From assembly GCA_019638235.1 (NCBI GenBank), contig JAHBUE010000001.1, positions 2,342,492 through 2,406,491 of the forward strand: a DNA stretch of 64,000 nucleotides. Reading direction: 5' to 3'. Under the pieces are notes generated by a model. The model was not told where the DNA came from. It saw only the letters and a program-made list of their open reading frames with translations, and did not search any database. Positions 13,527 through 22,347 of this stretch are shown piece by piece; within the stretch, counting starts at the first letter, position 1, and each line of letters opens with the position of its first letter. The position numbers and the translations under genes were made by a program. This DNA is from Cyclobacteriaceae bacterium. Lineage in GTDB: Bacteria > Bacteroidota > Bacteroidia > Cytophagales > Cyclobacteriaceae.

Positions 13527-13904
13527 ATGAAATACTCACTAAATGCCATCACTATTCTTAGAGTTGTTATGGGTATCATCTTCATAACACATGGTATTGC
13601 ACGCCTTTATTACAACTCCGTTGCCGATTTCGGTAGTTACTTAAATAGTAAAGGGTTACTGATTGGGGTTATGTTAGCCTGGGTAATAACAATAGGCGAA
13701 ATTGTTAGTGGAAGTTTGCTGGCGCTTGGTATCAAGACGCGTTATTGCATATTATTCCATGCTGTGATTGTTGCCGCAGGGCTGTTGATGGTGCATTTAC
13801 CTAATGGATGGTTTGTGGTTGGTCATGGCAGTGGCGGTGTTGAATACAGTGTGCTTATTTTGATTGTATTGCTTGTGCTGTTTACCGCTGACAATAAGCG
13901 ATAG
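13527..13904 (+). CDS. DoxX family membrane protein
   Basis: A 125-residue protein with four predicted membrane segments (about residues 7-25, 45-65, 70-90 and 103-120). It has the DoxX-type pattern: ITHGIARLY near the N-terminus, GEIVSGSLLALGIKTR in the middle, then a GGVEYSVLILIVLLVLF helix. Members of this family are small inner-membrane proteins linked in some organisms to thiol or quinone redox chemistry, but most are uncharacterised. It converges on the histidine kinase gene, leaving two bases between the stops. No partner gene hints at its substrate. Confidence 0.8.
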   Translation: MKYSLNAITILRVVMGIIFITHGIARLYYNSVADFGSYLNSKGLLIGVMLAWVITIGEIVSGSLLALGIKTRYCILFHAVIVAAGLLMVHLPNGWFVVGHGSGGVEYSVLILIVLLVLFTADNKR

Positions 13905-13906
13905 AA

Positions 13907-14995
13907 TCAAAAACAGATTCGCACGACAGTGCCCTTTCCAGGTTCACTTTCTATGGATAGCTCTCCCTTTATCCGCGAAAGCAATTGCAGGCAAAGCGAA
14001 AGGCCGATGCCAATGCCGTGTTCGTTCAATGTGCCCCGCGAGCTAATGCCGGCTTCGTTCAACACCTTACTAACAACATTTTCATCCATGCCAACCCCCG
14101 AATCAAATACAACAAGTTCATATACACCATTATTCATGGCTCCCCTTACTTCAATTTTTCCGCCCATCGGGGTGAACTTAATTGCATTGGAAAGTAAATT
14201 CCGCAAAACAATGTTTATTACATCCGGGTCGGATATGGGTTTATCATCCGATATGTTCAGCGTTATGTGAAGTTGTTTTATTTTTGTGAAGTTATCGTAA
14301 GCCTCCGTTATTTGTTTGGCAATGTGGCGTACATCTACCGGAGCCCGTTTAAGTTGAATTGAATTGAAATTCGATTTCGCCCAAAGCAATGTGGTGTCGA
14401 GCAAGTCTAAAATACTGCGGCTTCGCTCATGCAAATCGCGGATAAGCTGAAAAAATTCAGCCTGCGTGAGGTCATCGCGAAAAGCAAGTTTCATAATGGC
14501 TTGCAAATTTTGAATGGGTGAGCGCAAATCGTGGGTAAGAACAGACAGCACCTGGTTCTTGTTATCGTTTAAGTGTTTCAGTTCCTGTTGCCGCAGCACT
14601 TCATCATGAATATTAATAAAGGCTACTACTTGCAGGCCATCAATTACCGATGCCTTCACTTCATACCATCGCTTTCCATTATTTTTTGTTTGTATCAATA
14701 CCCTCATCGTTATGGCATCCTGCCCCGACTCTTGTGCAGATGATAACTTCAACGCCCAGCCGTTTGTTACCTCCTGCCGGTATTGTTCGTTTGGGTAGGC
14801 ATATTGAAACCACGCCTCCATTGTCGGAATCTCATCTAAGCTGTATCCAATTTCTTCGAGAAATTTTTTGTTCAGGTGAGAGTTCCGGTACGTGTCACCG
14901 TTAGATTCAGCGATTACAAAGGGATACGGAAGAAAGTCCAGGATTTGCTCCAGGAAATCCTTGTTGGCAGCGGGGCTGTTCAACGCTTCTGTCAT
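13907..14995 (-). CDS. Cytoplasmic PAS-domain sensor histidine kinase
   Basis: A 362-residue protein with no transmembrane segment. A PAS domain (about residues 15-132) is followed by a HisKA dimerisation domain with the phosphoacceptor in LTHDLRSPIQ (His155). A HATPase_c domain follows, with the N box NLLSNAIKFTP, the G1 box DSGVGM and the G2 box GIGIGLSL. No receiver or response regulator is adjacent, so it is an orphan kinase here. It presumably senses a cytoplasmic or membrane-permeable cue through PAS. No cofactor-binding residue can be named from the sequence. Confidence 0.9.
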   Translation of the reverse strand: MTEALNSPAANKDFLEQILDFLPYPFVIAESNGDTYRNSHLNKKFLEEIGYSLDEIPTMEAWFQYAYPNEQYRQEVTNGWALKLSSAQESGQDAITMRVLIQTKNNGKRWYEVKASVIDGLQVVAFINIHDEVLRQQELKHLNDNKNQVLSVLTHDLRSPIQNLQAIMKLAFRDDLTQAEFFQLIRDLHERSRSILDLLDTTLLWAKSNFNSIQLKRAPVDVRHIAKQITEAYDNFTKIKQLHITLNISDDKPISDPDVINIVLRNLLSNAIKFTPMGGKIEVRGAMNNGVYELVVFDSGVGMDENVVSKVLNEAGISSRGTLNEHGIGIGLSLCLQLLSRIKGELSIESEPGKGTVVRICF

Positions 14996-15430
14996 ATCCT
15001 AATCAAAATATTACGCAACGAATGTAGGCAACAGTTTTTATTATGGCAAATGATGAAGCTGCCCTGCTCATCGCCATACAGAATCTCCATTTCCTGCATT
15101 TTTGATGAAATTTCATACATGGCACTTAACAATTTTAAGATGACACAAGCCAGGCCTATTCTGTTTAAAACGGGTTTAACAGGTAAGAAAAGGCCGTTTT
15201 TGACGCTGTTTGGCAGAACTTTCTTTTGGTAAGTGATTCGTTCGCAAAATCGCTTCAGGTTAGACAGGCTTATCCGCTTAAAAAGATTGTATTGCCCTGG
15301 AAAAGGAATATAAGATTCTGATTGCGTCCGGCATACCTTTTTATTACGCAGGCAACGTTGCCGGTTGTATTACTAAATATGAATAGTAGTATAATCTGAC
15401 CTTTGCAGCACAATAAATTAATTAAAACAA
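14996..15430. other. 435-base intergenic region without a recognised gene
   Basis: It separates the leftward kinase gene from the rightward secreted-protein gene, so it should hold both promoters. The sequence GACCTTTG at 15397-15404 is one base off the Bacteroidota -7 box TAnnTTTG and is placed to drive the gene at 15431. An open frame running through the left part overlaps the kinase antisense and has no credible protein features. I see no RNA gene or repeat. Confidence 0.4.
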
Positions 15431-15994
15431 ATGAAATTCAATCTTATCATCGCATTCTTAGCGGCAAGCATCCAGATTTTTGCTTCGTCACCCACTACAA
15501 TGGCTGTTATGCCAAATGAAACTACCGGAATTTATAAAGTAGTTTATCAAGGCCTGGAAACAGGAAAAGTTAAAACAACTATCCTGAACAGCAAACAACA
15601 GGTAGTATTTTCTGAAGTAATCACAAACGTAGCCAGCTTTATCAGACCTTACAATTTCAATGGTATGGAAGCAGGTGAATACACCATTGTATTAGAAGAT
15701 AAATTCGGCAAACAGGTTGAAAAGGTGAGCTACAAGAAAAACAAAATTGAAAGCACCATCCACGTGGCCAAATTGACTAAGGAAAATGGAAAATTTCTGT
15801 TAACTGCCGTCAACAACGGAACAGAAACCATTCGCGTTAACATTTACGATTCAAGAGAAGCGTTACTGTACACCAGGCAGGAAATTGTTACAGGCGAATT
15901 TGCGCTTGTTTATAACCTGAATGGCGTTAGGTCTTCTTCAATTCGTTTTGAGATTATCGACAATACCGGTAAAATTACTTCTGTAGCTTACTAA
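15431..15994 (+). CDS. Secreted protein with two Ig/fibronectin-like beta domains
   Basis: A 187-residue protein with a signal peptide (MKFNLIIAFLAASIQIFA). Two similar beta-rich segments follow: YKVVYQGLETGKVKTTILNS (from about residue 35) and LTAVNNGTETIRVNIYDSRE (from about residue 117). Each leads into a ...RPYNFNGMEAGEYTIVLED or ...LVYNLNGVRSSSIRFEIID-type strand pair. This resembles the T9SS-associated Por-secretion tail fold, with the phrase 'G-x-Y-x-I-x-L/I-x-D', but there is no following cargo domain. The function is unknown. The gene ends in a good terminator. Confidence 0.7.
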   Translation: MKFNLIIAFLAASIQIFASSPTTMAVMPNETTGIYKVVYQGLETGKVKTTILNSKQQVVFSEVITNVASFIRPYNFNGMEAGEYTIVLEDKFGKQVEKVSYKKNKIESTIHVAKLTKENGKFLLTAVNNGTETIRVNIYDSREALLYTRQEIVTGEFALVYNLNGVRSSSIRFEIIDNTGKITSVAY

Positions 15995-16016
15995 GCTGAC
16001 TGAAAACAGTATTCAG

Positions 16017-16044
16017 AAAAGCTACTCCATCCGGGGTAGCTTTT
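16017..16044. terminator. Bidirectional terminator
   Basis: AAAAGCTAC pairs with GTAGCTTTT around a GC-rich inner stem (CC/GG) and an ATCC loop, with T-rich flanks on the right and A-rich flanks on the left. It lies between the convergent genes ending at 15994 and 16071. Confidence 0.8.
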
Positions 16045-16070
16045 CTTGTTTAGAGGCAATTTTTACTATT

Positions 16071-16679
16071 TCACCGGTCAGTGGCAAATCGTAGCGAAAA
16101 ATCAAGGTCAACCCATTCGCTTACTTTTACCATGCCCATCATGCGTACAGGCGGTGTTAAGCCATAATCCGTAAGCGAAACTTTCTGCCTGCCGTAAATC
16201 AACAGGCTTTCGGGGTTCTCTACTTTGCAACTCACCACATATTTTTTAGTTACGCGGTTAATGGTAATGTTTATCTCCGCTTTTCCTTCGCGCCACGATG
16301 CATTCGGCAGCCACACCGGCTGTAACGCAGCTAACTCTACCTGTATAAACGGGTTTTCTTCTTCCTGCAACATTTTGCGGAAATCTTTATTCATTATTCC
16401 GTTGCCCGAATCAAATGCGCTTACCTTGAGGTCGATAATTCCTCCCGAAAGTTTCAATGTGCCATCGGTTCGTTTAACCTTTACGGGCTTTTCTAATTTA
16501 ATGCGTTCGGTGTACTCAAACTTGAAATTGTTCACGTTGGTAGAACCATAAACGGCAACATCGCTGGAAGGGTGAATAAAAATCTGGTACTCCTGCGCGT
16601 ACAATGAAGTGGTGGCGAAAAATAAAAGCGCAAGAGCAAAAAAACTCAACGCTCTGTTGGGGGCGAGGTTATACAACAT
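16071..16679 (-). CDS. YceI-like secreted protein (second of two)
   Basis: A 202-residue protein from the ATG at 16679, one base after the upstream stop codon. A longer frame runs back to 16769 inside the neighbour, but only the shorter start gives a signal peptide (ALSFFALALLFFATTSLYAQ). The mature part follows the YceI lipocalin-like pattern: GSTNVNNFKF, then DFRKMLQEEENPFIQVEL, then EINITINRVTKKY and KVSLTDYGLTPPVRMMGMVKV. It is more divergent than its neighbour. YceI proteins bind isoprenoid-type lipids in the periplasm, but the ligand here is unknown. The two genes are almost certainly co-transcribed. Confidence 0.8.
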   Translation of the reverse strand: MLYNLAPNRALSFFALALLFFATTSLYAQEYQIFIHPSSDVAVYGSTNVNNFKFEYTERIKLEKPVKVKRTDGTLKLSGGIIDLKVSAFDSGNGIMNKDFRKMLQEEENPFIQVELAALQPVWLPNASWREGKAEINITINRVTKKYVVSCKVENPESLLIYGRQKVSLTDYGLTPPVRMMGMVKVSEWVDLDFSLRFATDR

Positions 16680-16680
16680 T

Positions 16681-17274
16681 TTACTTCGATGCCTTAAATA
16701 CCATCTTAAAATGAACATCAACTTCATTACCTGTTTTAATTGTTCCGAAAAGCGCTGTTGGCGGGTCAATGGAATAATCGGTCATTTTAACCGGCAGTTT
16801 ACCTTCAATTATCAGGCCATCTGCATTAGTTTTAACCGATGCCGTAATGGATACCGGTTTGGTTACGCCTGCAATTTTCAGGCTACCTGATGCCGTAACG
16901 GTAGTCACCCCTGCACCCGCAGTAACCTTGTTTACAGTGAACGTAACGGTGGGGTGTTGCTCCGGCTTCATGGCCCGGTAAATATTTTTATCCATCCCCT
17001 TCTCGTAGTACGTGCCGTCTTCACGGATGCTTCGTATAGAATTTACATGCGCTGTAATGGCAGCACCCCGCACCTCGCGCAACTGGTTTCCATCTACTAT
17101 TGCCGTAACCGTTCCCGCTATTTGCTCCACACGGCACTGCCAGTCGTGAAGTGACGAAGTGCCCCTGATAATCATTTCACTTTTCTTTAATTCCAACTGA
17201 AAGGTAGTCTGCGCCAACAGGCAAACGTGTGCAAGGCTAAAAAGCACCGCGAAAACAATTTTCGGCAATTTCAT
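16681..17274 (-). CDS. YceI family periplasmic lipid-binding-like protein
   Basis: A 197-residue protein from the ATG at 17274 (an in-frame start also exists at 17283), with a signal peptide ending at LLAQ. It shows the canonical YceI pattern: RGTSSLHDWQCRV, MDKNIYRAMKPEQHPTVTFTV, GSLKIAGVTKPVSI, and the closing KMTDYSIDPPTALFGTIKTGNEVDVHF. The family adopts a lipocalin-like barrel that binds polyprenyl or other amphiphilic molecules. It is the first gene of a two-gene YceI pair, so a tandem duplication followed by divergence is likely. Confidence 0.9.
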   Translation of the reverse strand: MKLPKIVFAVLFSLAHVCLLAQTTFQLELKKSEMIIRGTSSLHDWQCRVEQIAGTVTAIVDGNQLREVRGAAITAHVNSIRSIREDGTYYEKGMDKNIYRAMKPEQHPTVTFTVNKVTAGAGVTTVTASGSLKIAGVTKPVSITASVKTNADGLIIEGKLPVKMTDYSIDPPTALFGTIKTGNEVDVHFKMVFKASK

Positions 17275-17387
17275 ACGCCCCAAATATAGGTAAGCGTTAC
17301 CATAAACACCTGATGTTTATCACCCTCTACGGGTGGCGAATGTCAGGATAACTCTCGTAGTAAAAAGGTTTATTTGGTTAAACTAAA

Positions 17388-18152
17388 ATGAAAGATGTTA
17401 TGGACAAGTTGTTGAAAGAAAAAGTAGCATTGGTAACGGGTGCAGGTTCAGGCATTGGCCGGGAAACTGCACTATTGTATGCAGTCAATGGCGCACACGT
17501 GGTGGTATCGGACTTGAATGAAGCCGGTGGACTTGAAACTGTTGAGTTGATTAAAGCAGCCGGTGGCGATGCCCTATTTGTAAAGGCTGATGTTAGCCTG
17601 CCGGAAGACAATGAAAACTTAGTAGCTAAAACGCTGGAGAAATACAAGGTGCTGGATATTGCCTGCAACAATGCCGGCATTGGTGGCGAAAGCAACCCTG
17701 TTGGCGACATGAGCATTGAAGGCTGGAAAAAGGTAATTGATATTAACCTGAACGGGGTGTTTTATGGTATGCACTACCAGCTTCCGGCTATGCTAAAGCA
17801 AGGCAAGGGCGCTATTGTAAACATTGCCTCTATACTTGGGCAGGTGGGTTTCATGAACGCCTCGGCTTATGTTGCCGCCAAACACGGTGTTGTTGGGCTT
17901 ACTAAAAATGCCGCGTTGGAGTATTCCGCAAAAGGCATACGCATAAACTCCGTAGGCCCGGCATTTATCAAAACGCCATTGCTCGACCAACTTGATGAAG
18001 CTACCATGAACATGCTGGTGAGCGTTCACCCTATCGGCAGGTTAGGCAACCCGAAAGAAGTAGCGGAATTGATTGTTTGGCTAAGCACCGATAAGGCCTC
18101 TTTCGTAACAGGCAGTTACTACGCCATTGATGGTGGATATTTGTCGCAATAA
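17388..18152 (+). CDS. Short-chain dehydrogenase/reductase (classical SDR)
   Basis: A 254-residue classical SDR. It has the cofactor motif TGAGSGIG (residues 17-24), NNAG, a catalytic Ser in NIASILG, and the Tyr-x3-Lys pair in YVAAKHG. An acidic residue follows the second strand (VVVSDLNEAGG), which usually indicates NAD rather than NADP. The C-terminal FVTGSYYAIDGGY is typical. The substrate cannot be named: relatives include glucose 1-dehydrogenases and 3-oxoacyl reductases. Either ATG (17388 or 17400) could be the start. A terminator follows. Confidence 0.9.
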   Translation: MKDVMDKLLKEKVALVTGAGSGIGRETALLYAVNGAHVVVSDLNEAGGLETVELIKAAGGDALFVKADVSLPEDNENLVAKTLEKYKVLDIACNNAGIGGESNPVGDMSIEGWKKVIDINLNGVFYGMHYQLPAMLKQGKGAIVNIASILGQVGFMNASAYVAAKHGVVGLTKNAALEYSAKGIRINSVGPAFIKTPLLDQLDEATMNMLVSVHPIGRLGNPKEVAELIVWLSTDKASFVTGSYYAIDGGYLSQ

Positions 18153-18172
18153 GGTTAGTCTTTGTTTTTTTC

Positions 18173-18208
18173 ATCAGCGTAACTCATCCGGTTACGCTGA
18201 TTTTTTTT
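18173..18208. terminator. Strong bidirectional terminator
   Basis: A perfect 11-base stem, ATCAGCGTAAC / GTTACGCTGAT, with a 7-base loop (TCATCCG) is followed by a run of Ts on the right and preceded by Ts and As on the left. It lies between the SDR gene and the convergent gene ending at 18220. Confidence 0.9.
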
Positions 18209-18219
18209 AAGGGTTTATC

Positions 18220-18915
18220 TTACCTAAAAACACTCATCTCTTTCCAAAGCTGGCTAAACTCTTTCAGGTACGAGCGTACAACAGGTGTTTCGCGGGTGAG
18301 TAAAATATTCTCGTGGTTGTAGCGGGCTGCGCTGCGCGTCCAGTTATAGCTGCCGGTAAGCAGGGCGCGTTCATCTACTACCATAAATTTATGGTGCATG
18401 TGGTTAGGCGTGCTGTCAATTTTAACGGGTATGCCCTCACCGGCCAACTGTTCAATGTCCGACCCTTCGTCTTCCATCTTATCGTTATCGGTGATAATCT
18501 GAACGTTTACACCCTTTTTGTGCGAGGTAATAATAGTATCGGTTATCAGGTCATCACTTATGGTGAACACACAAATTTTTACTTCGCGTATAGCGGAATT
18601 AAGTTGGTGGATAATGGCTGCGCGACACGAATCGCCAGGGCTGAAATACACATCTGATGCTTCTTGTTTATCCGAAGTAATCAACGCACTGTTGGCAGCC
18701 TTAATCCACTCAATAATAAATTTGTAATTATCGGGGGTAACCCGCGCATTGGCCATTTCATAAATTTTGCTGCGTAAAAAATTGAGCTGATGCTGGTCTA
18801 ACGGCTTCTCTCCTATCAGTTCGCGAAGGCCTCTTCGTTCGGCCTTTGAAAAGAATTCATCCTGGATACTTTCTTCGAGGTGTGCAATAATGTCATTCAT
18901 ACGAAAGTTAAACAT
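18220..18915 (-). CDS. Phospholipase D-like protein, single HKD motif
   Basis: A 231-residue protein with an N-terminal helical region (about 1-90) and a C-terminal PLD-like domain. It has one HxKx4D motif, HHKFMVVD (His174, Lys176, Asp181), followed by LLTGSYNWTRSAARYNHEN, as in small single-HKD enzymes that dimerise to form one active site (Nuc/mitochondrial PLD6 type). There is no signal peptide, so it should be cytoplasmic. It may be a nuclease or a phosphodiesterase on lipids; the context does not decide. The N-terminal helical part is not a domain I recognise. Confidence 0.8.
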   Translation of the reverse strand: MFNFRMNDIIAHLEESIQDEFFSKAERRGLRELIGEKPLDQHQLNFLRSKIYEMANARVTPDNYKFIIEWIKAANSALITSDKQEASDVYFSPGDSCRAAIIHQLNSAIREVKICVFTISDDLITDTIITSHKKGVNVQIITDNDKMEDEGSDIEQLAGEGIPVKIDSTPNHMHHKFMVVDERALLTGSYNWTRSAARYNHENILLTRETPVVRSYLKEFSQLWKEMSVFR

Positions 18916-18971
18916 ACAAAATCTGAACAGGATTTGTAACTTGCCACGTACTTTAAAAAAATTAACTACCT

Positions 18972-19418
18972 ATGAAAACTGCCGAGATCCACACCAATAA
19001 GGGTGTTATGAAAATCAAATTCTTTGAAGAAGATGCCCCCAATACCGTAAAGAACTTTATTGACCTGGCCGAGCATAATTTTTATGACGGACTTACTTTT
19101 CACCGGGTTATTCCCAATTTTGTTATACAGGGCGGATGCCCCAACGGCATAGGCAATGGCGGCCCCGGCTACCAGATTAAATGCGAGCTTACCGGCAACA
19201 ACCAATACCATGACCGGGGGGTGCTGTCAATGGCTCATGCCGGAAGAGATACCGGAGGGTCGCAGTTTTTTATTTGCCACAGCCGCGACAACACCAGTCA
19301 CCTTGACCGCAACCATACCTGTTTCGGTAAGGTTTATGAAGGATTAGATGTTATTGACCAGATACGTCAGGACGATGTAATAGAAAAAATCGTTATTACA
19401 GAAGTTGAGGCGGTTTAA
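18972..19418 (+). CDS. Cyclophilin-type peptidyl-prolyl cis-trans isomerase
   Basis: A 148-residue single-domain cyclophilin without a signal peptide, so probably cytoplasmic (PpiB-like). It has [31 protein letters not shown], with the catalytic Arg in FHRVI, then GSQFFIC and [14 protein letters not shown]. It catalyses proline isomerisation in protein folding. The next gene, a secreted metallo-hydrolase, follows after 17 bases on the same strand, so the two may be co-transcribed. Confidence 0.93.
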   Translation: MKTAEIHTNKGVMKIKFFEEDAPNTVKNFIDLAEHNFYDGLTFHRVIPNFVIQGGCPNGIGNGGPGYQIKCELTGNNQYHDRGVLSMAHAGRDTGGSQFFICHSRDNTSHLDRNHTCFGKVYEGLDVIDQIRQDDVIEKIVITEVEAV

Positions 19419-19435
19419 TTTGAGGCATAATCGAC

Positions 19436-20197
19436 ATGAAAAAATTTAACGCTATATGGTTTGTGGTATTAAGCGCTTGTTTTGTTACCCATGCGCAACA
19501 CCCCGCACCCGATACTATACCCGCTAATTCCGGTAAGGTAATAATACAGCCCGTTCTTCATGCCACGCTGGCTATAACGTGGAATAACATCACCATTTAT
19601 GTTGACCCCTACGGGGGCGCAAAGGCTTTTGACGGACTCGCTGCCCCTTCCCTGATTCTTATCACCGACATTCATGGCGACCACATGAACCTCGAAACGC
19701 TTGAGGCCATTAACACTTCGCGGGCTGTATTTATTGCACCTCCGGCCGTGCGCGAAAAACTGCCCGAAGAGTTGGCCAATCAAACCATACCAGTAGCCAA
19801 TGGATCCGTCATCAGGCAATTCGATATTATTATTACAGCCATACCCATGTATAACCTGCCCGAAACGGAAGACTCGCGTCATCCGAGAGGTCGTGGAAAC
19901 GGGTATGTGCTGGAAATGGGCGGAAAGCGTATCTACATATCGGGAGATACGGAAGACATTGCCGAAATGCGTGCGTTGCAAAATATTGACATTGCTTTTG
20001 TGTGCATGAACCAACCCTTTACCATGACAGTGGAACAAGCAGCTAATGCTGTATTGGAGTTTAAACCTAAGATTGTTTACCCGTTTCACTATCGCGGACA
20101 AGGCGGACTAAGCGATGTTGCGAAATTCAAACGACTTGTTAACGAAGGAAACAAGAATATTGAAGTGAGATTGAGAAACTGGTATCCGAATTATTGA
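19436..20197 (+). CDS. Secreted metallo-beta-lactamase-fold hydrolase (UlaG-like)
   Basis: A 253-residue protein with a signal peptide (MKKFNAIWFVVLSACFVTHA). The fold is of the UlaG-like metal-dependent hydrolase type: an N-terminal strand pair TIYVDPYGG, the metal motif ITDIHGDHMN, a later YISGDTED, and PFHYRG near the end. The first histidine of the usual HxHxDH motif is replaced by aspartate (D-I-H-G-D-H). I believe this recurs in this Bacteroidota subgroup, but I cannot verify it here. The substrate is unknown and the location is periplasmic. Confidence 0.8.
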   Translation: MKKFNAIWFVVLSACFVTHAQHPAPDTIPANSGKVIIQPVLHATLAITWNNITIYVDPYGGAKAFDGLAAPSLILITDIHGDHMNLETLEAINTSRAVFIAPPAVREKLPEELANQTIPVANGSVIRQFDIIITAIPMYNLPETEDSRHPRGRGNGYVLEMGGKRIYISGDTEDIAEMRALQNIDIAFVCMNQPFTMTVEQAANAVLEFKPKIVYPFHYRGQGGLSDVAKFKRLVNEGNKNIEVRLRNWYPNY

Positions 20198-20301
20198 TTT
20201 CGCTTTGCGCACTTTGCGTTGTGTTTGGCTTTGCGAGAAACTTTTATTGATATTATCATAAAATCTCCTGAACTTTAATCTGTTCATCAACCTTTCCGGC
20301 C

Positions 20302-21531
20302 ATGACGAACAGGATATACGTCATTATCTGCCTTTTCATGCTTTCCTGGAGCGCTTTCGCCAACTCCATCCTTATCCCTATGGATGACAGTCAGCGGAAT
20401 CACCTCAAAGCCTATGGCCTCGCCTACTTTATGCTGCAAAAAAAGGCAGAAGTTGATTGGCTGTTAAACTATCGTGGTGGAAGTTTCCTGTTCGCCTATT
20501 CCGTTGATGCCGAAACCGAATGTAAAATACGGGGCATATCATACGAAACCATAAGCACAGCACGGGTAAATTCAATCCTCAATGAAATATCCAGTCCGGC
20601 AGTTAACATGAATGTAGTACGCCTGGAAAAAATACCGCGCATTGCGGTGTACTCTCCTAAAAATGAATTTATCCAGGACGAAACCGATGCCGTAATTCAT
20701 GTATTGGAATATGCTGAAATTCCGTTCGATATTATTTATGATGAAGAAATTCATAACAACGCTTTAGCACGTTACGATTGGGTGCACCTGCATCACGAAG
20801 ATTTTACAGGGCATCCTGCACGCACACGGTGGCGCGAATCGGCCATACTCGAATACAAAGCACAGGAAGCAACGGCAGGCAAACTGGGCTATGCAAACGT
20901 ACCGGCCATGAAACTCGACATCGCCAAAAAACTTAAAGCCTTTTGTGCCGGTGGCGGGTATCTCTTTGCTATGTGCTCGGCAGCCGAATCGATTGACGTG
21001 GCCTTAGCCGCAAACGGAAACAACCTGTACGACATAGCAGACGATGACCTGCAACACACTTCCTTGCTCGACTACTCCTTCACCTTTGCTTTTGAGAATT
21101 TCGTTATAGAGCCGCCCTACAACAGGCGCTTCTCCGATATTAATATCGGGCGCGGGTTCAACCCATCAAACACCTATTTTTCGTTATTTACATTTTCGGC
21201 CAAATGGGATATTATACCATCGTTGCTCACGCAAAATCACACCAACATGATACGCGAATTTTCAGGATTAACAACGGCATTCGACCGCACGCTGATTAAA
21301 CCCGAAGTGATGATACTTGGTGAAAACCGTGCTGCCGGAAATGCGCGGTATATATTTAGTGAAATGGGAAAAGGCTTCTGGACATTTTATAGCGGCCACG
21401 ACCCGGAAGGGCATCCCGGCCGGGGGCGGTTAAGTACCGACTTGAACCTGCATCCCAACTCGCCTGGCTACCGGCTTATTTTAAACAATGTGTTGTTTCC
21501 ATCAGCACAAAAGAAAAAACAGAAGACGTAG
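20302..21531 (+). CDS. Secreted Bacteroidota protein usually labelled asparagine synthetase B
   Basis: A 409-residue protein with a signal peptide (MTNRIYVIICLFMLSWSAFA). It matches my memory of a Bacteroidota family annotated asparagine synthetase B: SILIPMDDSQRNHLKAYGLAY near the start, LNYRGGSFL, DWVHLHHEDFTG, FAMCSAAES, LTQNHTN, FYSGHDPEGH, LNLHPNSPGYRLILNNVLFP and a basic KKKQKT end. It has neither the N-terminal Cys nor the PP-loop of real AsnB, and it is exported. The GGGYLFAMCSA segment resembles the nucleophile elbow of class I glutamine amidotransferase-like (ThuA/GATase1) folds. The true function is unknown. Confidence 0.75.
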   Translation: MTNRIYVIICLFMLSWSAFANSILIPMDDSQRNHLKAYGLAYFMLQKKAEVDWLLNYRGGSFLFAYSVDAETECKIRGISYETISTARVNSILNEISSPAVNMNVVRLEKIPRIAVYSPKNEFIQDETDAVIHVLEYAEIPFDIIYDEEIHNNALARYDWVHLHHEDFTGHPARTRWRESAILEYKAQEATAGKLGYANVPAMKLDIAKKLKAFCAGGGYLFAMCSAAESIDVALAANGNNLYDIADDDLQHTSLLDYSFTFAFENFVIEPPYNRRFSDINIGRGFNPSNTYFSLFTFSAKWDIIPSLLTQNHTNMIREFSGLTTAFDRTLIKPEVMILGENRAAGNARYIFSEMGKGFWTFYSGHDPEGHPGRGRLSTDLNLHPNSPGYRLILNNVLFPSAQKKKQKT

Positions 21532-21664
21532 TATGTAAAACCATTGCGCATTCCGGGTATTTCTATAGTATCCACTTGAAAACCAGGTTTGTAGAGGTGG
21601 ATGAGGTGCGTATATTTGGGAGTTGGCAGTCATTCTAAAACGACACTGCACACACAGAAAACTG

Positions 21665-22315
21665 ATGGTACTTTTTGACAAACTTTTTAAGAACAAAAAA
21701 ATGCAATACGAATTAGTAAGAGACGAGAACGGAATACACCAAATTGGCGGAGAAATTCCTAATGACTTTAAAATTCCTGACAATGAATTTATAGCAGGAT
21801 TTCAATATTTGGGTTTTATAGACAATTCTGACCCTTTGTTTTCTTGGTTGCCTTTTAGAGTGAACTTAATTCATCCAATTTATACGGACGAGTATTCTGT
21901 TTTTCTCGACTATACAAACCCTAACAGTCCAACAATTATTGAACCAACAGACACAGCTTCATCAACAAGTGCGTTTGACGAAATTGACAAAAATTCAAAA
22001 ATCATTTGGGAAGGAGTAAGAGTAAGTTTGGAAGCTAAAGAAGAAATTGACGAATTTGAAAGTATTGGAATTTGTGGACAACCTGATTGGTTACAAACTG
22101 ACGAAACACCAACCTGTCCTAAAAGTGGAAAGCGAATGAAATTCTTATGTCAGTTAGGTAGTTTTAGCGACATAAAATCGACATTTAGTAATGTTGTGCC
22201 AACGGACGGAATGGCTCAATACTTTGAAAAATTAAATTTTTGGTGTGACGGAAATTTATACATTTTCATAGAACCGACAGCAAGGACAATGTGCTATACA
22301 ATGCAAAACACATAA
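21665..22315 (+). CDS. Small cytoplasmic protein, DUF1963/YwqG-like (tentative)
   Basis: A 216-residue protein from the ATG at 21665; the frame is open back to a TTG at 21623, and a further ATG lies at 21701. It has no signal peptide. The C-terminal part (CPKSGKRMKFLCQLGS, then KLNFWCDGNLYIFIEP) resembles the DUF1963/YwqG fold, which also appears in immunity-type proteins. Codon use is strongly AT-rich compared with the upstream gene. It is flanked by 9-base inverted repeats (GTTGGCAGT at 21622, ACTGCCAAC at 22346) and followed by a folded element. It looks like an imported single-gene unit. Confidence 0.6.
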   Translation: MVLFDKLFKNKKMQYELVRDENGIHQIGGEIPNDFKIPDNEFIAGFQYLGFIDNSDPLFSWLPFRVNLIHPIYTDEYSVFLDYTNPNSPTIIEPTDTASSTSAFDEIDKNSKIIWEGVRVSLEAKEEIDEFESIGICGQPDWLQTDETPTCPKSGKRMKFLCQLGSFSDIKSTFSNVVPTDGMAQYFEKLNFWCDGNLYIFIEPTARTMCYTMQNT

Positions 22316-22347
22316 ATTGACAAACAAAAAGAAGAAAAAGAACGAAC

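Noticed and set aside
14876..15232. A 118-codon frame overlapping the start of the PAS kinase gene
   Set aside because: Half of it is antisense to a well-supported kinase and the remainder has no recognisable features.
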